A DNA stretch of 64,000 bases, from assembly GCA_944381405.1 (NCBI GenBank), contig CALWLA010000001.1, forward strand, positions 124,001 through 188,000, given 5' to 3'. Within the stretch, counting starts at the first letter, position 1; each line of letters opens with the position of its first letter. The notes beneath the pieces were generated by a model that was not told the DNA's origin, made no database searches, and was given only the letters and a program-made list of their open reading frames with translations. The DNA is from an uncultured Lachnospiraceae bacterium (GTDB lineage Bacteria > Bacillota > Clostridia > Lachnospirales > Lachnospiraceae). Positions 58,993-64,000 of this stretch are shown here, one piece after another. A program made the translations under genes and the position numbers.

Positions 58993-59011
58993 AAGGTTTC
59001 AAACGTTCCAT

Positions 59012-59040
59012 ATTCTAAAACGGAATCAGGATTTTGTCAA
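59012..59040 (-). promoter_or_regulatory. marR-ABC operon promoter
   Basis: On the minus strand a perfect TTGACA (59035-59040), a 17-base spacer and TAGAAT (59012-59017). The transcript would start near 59005, next to the operator. Confidence 0.85.
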
Positions 59041-59144
59041 TGAAGCCTTCCATGACTTTTTTGTGAACTTTCTGTGAAACCCCGGACCCATCTGGAAGCA
59101 CCTCCTCCGCCCCATATCTCCCGAAGCGGCTTTTCGCGGGAATC

Positions 59145-59200
59145 AAAAACCGGCCCCTCTCCCCGGCAGGCATGGGATATGCCGCCGGAAAACGGGCCGG
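59145..59200 (-). terminator. yebC terminator
   Basis: A CCGGCCC/GGGGCCGG outer stem with an inner CCGGC-rich stem is followed on the minus strand by five Ts, starting about 30 bases past the yebC stop. Confidence 0.75.
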
Positions 59201-59229
59201 AGCCTTTTTCTTTTTTTTGTTATGCTTCC

Positions 59230-59961
59230 TTATTCCTCTTCCCAGTTGGTCCAGTACTGCTGTACGTCGTCGTCCCCATCCAGAAGATCCAGGGTCCTGC
59301 GAAGATTCTTTACCGCCTGCTCCTCCGTTACGGATACGGTGGTCTGGGGAATCATGGCGATCTCTGCGGACTCCATGGGGATGCCCGCCTGATCCAGGGC
59401 CTCGTGAACTGCGTCGAAATCCGCCGGATCCGTCAGGATCTCAAAGCTGTCCTCCTCTTCCCGAAGGTCCTCTGCGCCTGCCTCCAGCGCCAGCTCCATC
59501 AGCTCGTCGCCGTCCTTATCGCATTCCTCCTTGGCGATGATGATCTGGCCCTTCTTGTCGAACATGAAGGACACGGAGTTGGGGGTCCCCAGGGATCCCT
59601 GGCCCTTGGTGAAAGCATTTTTCACATTGGCCGCCGTCCGGTTCTTGTTGTCCGTCAGGGTGTCCACGATGATGGCCACGCCGTTGGGGCCATAGCCCTC
59701 GTAGGTCAGCTTTTCGTAGTCAACGCCGTCGTTGCCGCCGGCTGCCTTCTTGATGCCCCGCTCGATGGTATCGTTGGGCATGTTGGCTGCCTTTGCCTTC
59801 TGAATGACGAACTTCAGCTTGAAGTTGTTGTTGGGGTCCGGACCGCCCTCCTTTACGGCGATGGCGATCTCGCGGCCGATGACCGTATAGGCCTTACCCT
59901 TGGCTGCGTCGTTTTTTTCCTTCTTCGCCCGGATATTTGCAAATTTAGAATGTCCTGACAT
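59230..59961 (-). CDS. yebC: YebC/PmpR/TACO1-family protein
   Basis: 243 aa, full length. The start S-G-H-S-K-F-A-N-I and K-A-K-A-A-N-M-P-N-D-T-I-E-R are the family signature; three domains are present with an acidic C-terminus. Members have been described as transcription regulators and more recently as factors relieving ribosome stalling on proline-rich stretches, as in human TACO1. Last gene of the rex-acpS-alr-MATE-yebC run. Confidence 0.95.
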   Translation of the reverse strand: MSGHSKFANIRAKKEKNDAAKGKAYTVIGREIAIAVKEGGPDPNNNFKLKFVIQKAKAANMPNDTIERGIKKAAGGNDGVDYEKLTYEGYGPNGVAIIVDTLTDNKNRTAANVKNAFTKGQGSLGTPNSVSFMFDKKGQIIIAKEECDKDGDELMELALEAGAEDLREEEDSFEILTDPADFDAVHEALDQAGIPMESAEIAMIPQTTVSVTEEQAVKNLRRTLDLLDGDDDVQQYWTNWEEE

Positions 59962-60071
59962 GTTTTACTCTCCTATCTCATCTGAAAAAGCTCATGCCCG
60001 CTCCTGGTCAAAAGCAGGCTCAAAATCCGTTTCCCGTCCCCAAAGGGCCGCAATCGGACGTTATTTTATCA

Positions 60072-61448
60072 CTATTTGACCTCCAGCGCAATATTCCGCA
60101 GCCATTTTTTCTGCCGGTAGCGCCAGGTTCCCAGCACCGCCTTGTAGATCTCCTCGGAAAGCACCAGGGCGTACACCGCGTAAATGGGAAGCTTCCAGAA
60201 CAGGGCTCCCAGAAAGGCCAGGGGAACGCCGATGAACCACACCCCGGAGGTATCCAGGAAGAGGCACATCCTCGTGTCGCCGCCGGACCGCAGCACTCCC
60301 ACCACCAGGATGTAGTTGTACATCTTGGGGATGATATAGGCGATGAACACCAGAAGACAGCGGGATACGTCCTCCGCCACCTCAGGGGTGATGCTATAAA
60401 CGCTGATGATGGGCCAGCGGATCATGAAGATCAGCGCCATGGCCAGAAGGCTCAGCACAAAGGACAGGGAGAAGAACTTCACGGAATAATCCTCCGCCCG
60501 GGAAAGCTTCCCGGCTCCCAGCTCGTTCCCCAGAATGACTGCCGTAGCCGCAGAAAGTCCTGCCCAGAGCACCACCACGATGTCCTGGATGGTGGTGGCG
60601 ATGGTGATGGCCGCCACCGCATCGTCTCCCATGCGCCCATAGGCCACGGAATAAAGGGTGGTGCCCAGCCCCCACATGAACTCGTTGGCGATCACCGGAG
60701 AGGCATGAATCACAAAGCTCCTGAGGAAGGGGCTGCTCCAGCCAACATATTCTCCGGGGCGGGCCTTCAGGGGCCTGCAGTGTTTTCCCAGCATGATGCA
60801 AAGGAGCAGCAGAAGCTCCACCGCTCTGGCTGCCAGAGTGGCAAGGGCTGCGCCTGCGACGCCCAGCATGGGAAATCCGAAATTGCCGAAGATCAGGCAG
60901 TAGTTCAGGACGATGTTGATGCCGATGGCTGCCAGGGAGGTCAGCACCGGCGTCTTGACCCGGTTGATGGCCCGCATCATGGCCACGATCACGTTGGACA
61001 GGGCGATGAAGGGATAGGTAAGGCAGGCGATCCGCAGGTATCTGGTGCCCACCTCCACGGAGGCCTCGCTGTTGGTAAAGATCCGCATGATCATATGGGG
61101 ATCCAGAAGCGCCGGGATCACGAACAGGGCCGAGCCCGCAAGGGCCAGCACCGCCGCAAGCCCCAGCACCTTCCGGATGTTTTTTTCATCCCGGTTTCCC
61201 CAGAACTGGGCTGCCAGCACGCCGCTTCCGGAGCAGATGCCGAACACGAACAGATTGAATACGAAATAATATTTATTTGCCAGACCCACCGCTGCGATGG
61301 AGGTGGCTCCCAGCCGCCCGATCATCATGGTGTCCACCAGATTGGTAATGGTGTTCAGCATGTTCTGCAGGGCGATGGGAATGGCGATCAGCAGGGCCTT
61401 CCGCAGAAAGACCCCGTCGGTAAATGTAGCTTTGATGGAATGCTGCAT
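60072..61448 (-). CDS. MATE family exporter (second copy)
   Basis: 458 aa with about 12 membrane helices. The N-terminal half carries I-A-L-Q-N-M-L-N-T-I-T-N-L-V-D-T-M-M-I-G, a MATE pattern distinct from the gene at 7928-9277, and the two-fold repeat is visible (V-I-A-N-E-F-M-W-G-L-G in the second half). Substrate unknown. It follows alr by 48 bases and precedes yebC by 110. Confidence 0.92.
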   Translation of the reverse strand: MQHSIKATFTDGVFLRKALLIAIPIALQNMLNTITNLVDTMMIGRLGATSIAAVGLANKYYFVFNLFVFGICSGSGVLAAQFWGNRDEKNIRKVLGLAAVLALAGSALFVIPALLDPHMIMRIFTNSEASVEVGTRYLRIACLTYPFIALSNVIVAMMRAINRVKTPVLTSLAAIGINIVLNYCLIFGNFGFPMLGVAGAALATLAARAVELLLLLCIMLGKHCRPLKARPGEYVGWSSPFLRSFVIHASPVIANEFMWGLGTTLYSVAYGRMGDDAVAAITIATTIQDIVVVLWAGLSAATAVILGNELGAGKLSRAEDYSVKFFSLSFVLSLLAMALIFMIRWPIISVYSITPEVAEDVSRCLLVFIAYIIPKMYNYILVVGVLRSGGDTRMCLFLDTSGVWFIGVPLAFLGALFWKLPIYAVYALVLSEEIYKAVLGTWRYRQKKWLRNIALEVK

Positions 61449-61496
61449 AAACTGCTCCTGTATTCTTGAAAGGTTTCGTTTTTTTGAAACCTGTTT

Positions 61497-62702
61497 TTAT
61501 TCTGTAAAGCTTCCGGAAAGGAAGCGCCCGTTGCGGAAATAGGCTCTCGGGACCCGTCCGCTGACAGCGCACATCAGCTCATAATGGAAGCCGCCGCTCC
61601 GTTCCGCCAGCTCCCGAAGCCCGATCTCCTCTGCCCCGTCCCTTCCGAACAGGGTCACGGGATCTCCCTCCTTGGCCTCCGGCAGTCCGGAAAGGTCCAC
61701 CATCAGCTGATCCATGCAGATCCGTCCCAGGATCGGACAGCGCTTTCCCCGGATCAGGACATCCATGCCCTTTCCCTCCGGGTCGGTGCAGCCTGCGCTT
61801 CTGGGATAGCCGTCGGCGTAGCCTGCGGATACGGTCCCCACCCGGACCGGCCCCTTGGCGCAATACACCGCGCCGTAGCCTACCGTTTCTCCCGCCTGGA
61901 TCTGGCGGATGGATGTGAGCCAGGACTTCAACTGCATCACCGGACGAAGGGGGAGCCTACCCTCCAATTCCCTGGAGGGATAAAGCCCGTACATGGCGAT
62001 GCCGCCCCGGACCATGGAAAACCCGGTGCCTACTCCTGTCAGGATGGCCGCAGAATTGGCGCAGTGGCAAAGACCCGGATCGATTCCCGCCTCTGAGAGC
62101 CCCTTGAGAAAGGCCTGAAATGCCTGCAGCTGCTCCTCTGTTTTCTGTTCTTTTCCCGGCTCGTCCGCCGTAGCGAAATGGGTAAAACAGCCGTCGATGG
62201 AAAGCCCCGGCAGCTCCCGGAGCTTGAGCACCTCGGAAAAACCGGCCTCATCCGTCCGGAAGCCGATGCGGCTCATGCCCGTATCCACCGCAATGTGCAT
62301 ATGGCCTGTACGGCCGGTCTGATATGCCGCCTCGGAAAGGAGCTTTCCCTCCCGCAGGGAGGAGACCGCCGCCGTCAGGTCCCAGGCAAGCACGGTCTCG
62401 TATTCTCCCGGAAGCAGGGCCCCCAGGATCAGCACCGGCTTTTTGGTCCCCATCTGCCGGATCCGGATCCCCTCCTCCAGGGCCGCCACCGCATAACAGT
62501 CCGCATAGCGCTCCAGGGTCGCCAGGGTCCCCTCCACGCCGTGACCGTAGGCGTCCGCCTTGACCACAGCGCAGAGCTTTACCCCCTCCGGAAGGATGCT
62601 CCGCAAAAGCTCCAGGTTGTGGGCCAGCGCATCCAGGTCCACCGCCGCGCAGATACGCCTGTATGGAAATCTGCTGTCTTCAAATATCTTTTCGTCGATC
62701 AT
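61497..62702 (-). CDS. alr: Alanine racemase
   Basis: 401 aa PLP enzyme making D-alanine for peptidoglycan. The PLP lysine is K48 (A-V-V-K-A-D-A-Y-G-H-G), with M-S-R-I-G-F, the catalytic Tyr segment T-V-G-Y-G-A-V-Y and C-M-D-Q-L-M-V-D in the beta-domain. ATG 62702 overlaps the acpS stop by four bases; a TTG 18 bases upstream is unlikely. acpS-alr is a classic Firmicute pair. Confidence 0.96.
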   Translation of the reverse strand: MIDEKIFEDSRFPYRRICAAVDLDALAHNLELLRSILPEGVKLCAVVKADAYGHGVEGTLATLERYADCYAVAALEEGIRIRQMGTKKPVLILGALLPGEYETVLAWDLTAAVSSLREGKLLSEAAYQTGRTGHMHIAVDTGMSRIGFRTDEAGFSEVLKLRELPGLSIDGCFTHFATADEPGKEQKTEEQLQAFQAFLKGLSEAGIDPGLCHCANSAAILTGVGTGFSMVRGGIAMYGLYPSRELEGRLPLRPVMQLKSWLTSIRQIQAGETVGYGAVYCAKGPVRVGTVSAGYADGYPRSAGCTDPEGKGMDVLIRGKRCPILGRICMDQLMVDLSGLPEAKEGDPVTLFGRDGAEEIGLRELAERSGGFHYELMCAVSGRVPRAYFRNGRFLSGSFTE

Positions 62703-63133
62703 TCCGTCTCTTCCTCCCAAAGCACCCGCTCCTTATCCCGGGCCTGCGGGCTGCAGTCCGCTTCCTCCGGTGGCCTGCGTTCTGCTACCGCCACCGCCGT
62801 CACATATTCCTGGCTGTCGGCGATGGACACATGGATGTGGGTAATGCCCAGTTTTCTGCACAGAGCCCTGGCGCCGCCGGAAAGCCGCACATAGGGCGCC
62901 CCCAGGGAGTCCCTGAGGCACTCGATCTCCCAAAGCTCAAAGCCCCGTATCCCGGTACCAAAGGCCTTTGCCACGGCTTCCTTAACCGCAAAATCACCGG
63001 CAAGCCGCTTTTCACAGGAAAGGGCCTCCCGGCGTTCGTTCTCCGTAAAGGAACGGGTCAAAAAGGATTCCCTTCGGCAGGCCCTTTTCACCCGTTCCAG
63101 TTCAATTATATCCGTTCCGATACCGTAAATCAT
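62699..63133 (-). CDS. acpS: Holo-[acyl-carrier-protein] synthase
   Basis: 144 aa; the family is about 120-125 aa. It transfers 4'-phosphopantetheine to ACP. Metal ligands: Asp8 in G-I-G-T-D-I and the Glu in F-A-V-K-E-A-V-A-K-A near 53. The last 20-odd residues form an acidic extension (R-R-P-P-E-E-A-D). It follows rex by 31 bases. Confidence 0.95.
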   Translation of the reverse strand: MIYGIGTDIIELERVKRACRRESFLTRSFTENERREALSCEKRLAGDFAVKEAVAKAFGTGIRGFELWEIECLRDSLGAPYVRLSGGARALCRKLGITHIHVSIADSQEYVTAVAVAERRPPEEADCSPQARDKERVLWEEETE

Positions 63134-63164
63134 ACTGTCGTTATCATCCGATGGATCCCTTCCC

Positions 63165-63809
63165 CTATTTCAGCACCTTGTCCCGATGGACGATGTTGTA
63201 GGAAAGCCGCATCAGGCTCTCCGAAAGATGCACGTTTTCCACGATGATGTCCTTGGGCACCCGCAGGTCCGTATGGGCAAAGTTCCAGATGCCCTTGATG
63301 CCGGTTCCCACCAGGGTCTGGGCCAGGGCGATGGCAGCATCCTTTGGCACCGTAAGGGCCACGATCTCAATGTTGTTTTTTCGGATATAATCCTGGACCT
63401 GATCGATGGGATATACCTCGATGCCGTTGATGTCCGTTCCCACCTTTTTCGGATCCCTGTCAAAAAGAGCCTTGATCCGGAAGCCCCGCCGTTCAAAATC
63501 CGAATAGCCGGCAAGCGCCCTTCCGAAGTTACCTGCGCCGATCACCACGATGTTGTGCACCCGGTCGATGCCCAGGATCTTCCCGATCTCCATGTAGAGA
63601 TTTTTGACATTATATCCGTAGCCCTGCTGTCCGAATCCGCCGAAGTTGTTGAGATCCTGGCGGATCTGAGAGGCGGTGACCCCCATGAGCTTGGAAAACT
63701 CGTTGGAAGAGATCCGCTCCACCCCCTGGGCAATCAGCTCGCCCAGGTACCGGTAATACCGGGGAAGCCGCTTGATAATCGCCTGCGAAATAGGTTTCTG
63801 TTCCATCAT
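63165..63809 (-). CDS. rex: Redox-sensing transcriptional repressor Rex
   Basis: 214 aa. It senses NADH/NAD+ and represses fermentation and respiration genes. The winged helix (residues 1-80; R-L-P-R-Y-Y-R-Y-L, S-S-N-E-F-S-K-L-M-G-V-T-A-S-Q-I-R-Q-D-L) precedes a Rossmann domain with V-I-G-A-G-N-F-G-R-A (89-98) and the C-terminal swapped helix. A strong promoter and a stem-loop touching its Shine-Dalgarno lie ahead. Confidence 0.97.
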   Translation of the reverse strand: MMEQKPISQAIIKRLPRYYRYLGELIAQGVERISSNEFSKLMGVTASQIRQDLNNFGGFGQQGYGYNVKNLYMEIGKILGIDRVHNIVVIGAGNFGRALAGYSDFERRGFRIKALFDRDPKKVGTDINGIEVYPIDQVQDYIRKNNIEIVALTVPKDAAIALAQTLVGTGIKGIWNFAHTDLRVPKDIIVENVHLSESLMRLSYNIVHRDKVLK

Positions 63810-63826
63810 TTTTTCTGCCTCTACTC

Positions 63827-63860
63827 AAAATAACAGTAGAATCGCTTCTACTGTTATTTT
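63827..63860 (-). promoter_or_regulatory. 15-bp stem-loop in the rex leader
   Basis: Perfect 15-base arms (63827-63841 and 63846-63860, 4-base loop) sit directly beside the rex Shine-Dalgarno and about 17 bases from its start. It would form in the rex mRNA leader. On the plus strand it is followed by Ts, like a terminator, but no plus-strand gene is upstream. It does not match a standard Rex operator. Confidence 0.6.
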
Positions 63861-63883
63861 TTTCTTTCACATAAACTTTTTTC

Positions 63884-63912
63884 ATTATATCGACCTGTTA
63901 AAAAAAAGTCAA
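63884..63912 (-). promoter_or_regulatory. rex operon promoter
   Basis: On the minus strand TTGACT (63907-63912), a 17-base spacer and perfect TATAAT (63884-63889). The transcript would start about 68 bases ahead of rex. Confidence 0.82.
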
Positions 63913-63972
63913 TGCGTAAAGCGGTATTTCGGCAATATTTCACAAAGTTTCCGGATTCCCTTCCGGTCCCGG

Positions 63973-64000
63973 TTACTCGCTGCGCAGGGCGTCGATGGGA
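63973..64000 (-). CDS. C-terminal end of a likely ABC-transporter permease (partial)
   Basis: Only eight codons and a stop are inside the window, reading P-I-D-A-L-R-S-E. P-I-x-A-L-R-x-E is a very common ending of FtsX/MacB-type permeases. The rest lies beyond the right edge, so the assignment is tentative. Confidence 0.45.

Noticed and set aside
59994-61469. 491-codon plus-strand ORF across the second MATE gene
   Set aside because: Antisense of a membrane protein; His/Gln/Gly-rich, no family.
1-64000. tRNA, rRNA, IS or phage genes
   Set aside because: None recognised on reading both strands; no transposase, integrase or cloverleaf-like sequence seen, though a dedicated tRNA/rRNA search was not possible.

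Overview
The window looks like chromosomal sequence from a GC-rich Lachnospiraceae-type Clostridia (Firmicutes). This is inferred from gene order (rimP-nusA-ylxQ-infB-rbfA-nrnA-truB/ribF-rpsO; yicC-gmk-rpoZ-rimO-pgsA-pncC-ytfI-gerW; asp23-fakA-recG; rex), strong AGGAGG ribosome binding sites, choline-binding-type cell-wall repeats, and a gerW/ytfJ spore gene. Nearly everything lies on the minus strand; only rpmB and a yitT-type gene are on the plus strand. I saw no rRNA, tRNA, insertion sequence, phage gene or CRISPR array.

Layout. 1-1.8 kb: a sensor histidine kinase. 1.9-7.6 kb: a tight six-gene secreted/surface operon headed by a SipW-type (ER-type) signal peptidase and a TasA/CalY/BsaA-like protein, followed by a protein with cell-wall-binding repeats and three further exported proteins. 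This is the most system-like accessory locus here. 7.9-14.3 kb: MATE exporter, M24 aminopeptidase, Cof-type HAD phosphatase and feoAB iron uptake. 14.4-17.7 kb: GIY-YIG protein, OmpR-type regulator, a very short UvrD-like helicase and a CAP-domain surface protein. 17.8-22.8 kb: pnp, an M14 carboxypeptidase and gltX in one operon. 22.9-24.2 kb: P1-family peptidase and rpsO. 24.3-32.1 kb: translation operon rimP to truB/ribF. 32.1-41.3 kb: topA, dprA, comM, pseudouridine synthase, SDR, HAD, coiled-coil protein, coaD, rsmD. 41.3-45.7 kb: recG, fakA-like, asp23, with divergent rpmB. 46-51.7 kb: gerW, a split ytfI, pncC, pgsA, rimO, rpoZ, gmk, yicC. 51.7-54.6 kb: rqcH with divergent yitT. 54.8-59.1 kb: MarR regulator with a two-subunit ABC exporter. 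59.2-63.9 kb: yebC, MATE, alr, acpS, rex. The last 28 bases look like the end of an ABC permease.

Two themes stand out. (1) The sipW-tasA-like surface operon has tandem palindromes in its leader and resembles matrix-fibre operons of Bacillus and Clostridium perfringens, but with different partner proteins. (2) Several conserved housekeeping genes look contracted relative to their families: TruB and RibF are fused with the TruB C-terminus missing, RimP lacks its C-terminal domain, the UvrD-like helicase lacks the region between motifs IV and V, the P1 peptidase lacks an N-terminal block, YtfI is split by one in-frame stop, and rnpM and remA are absent from their usual places. Whether this is real reductive change or an assembly effect cannot be settled from the sequence alone.
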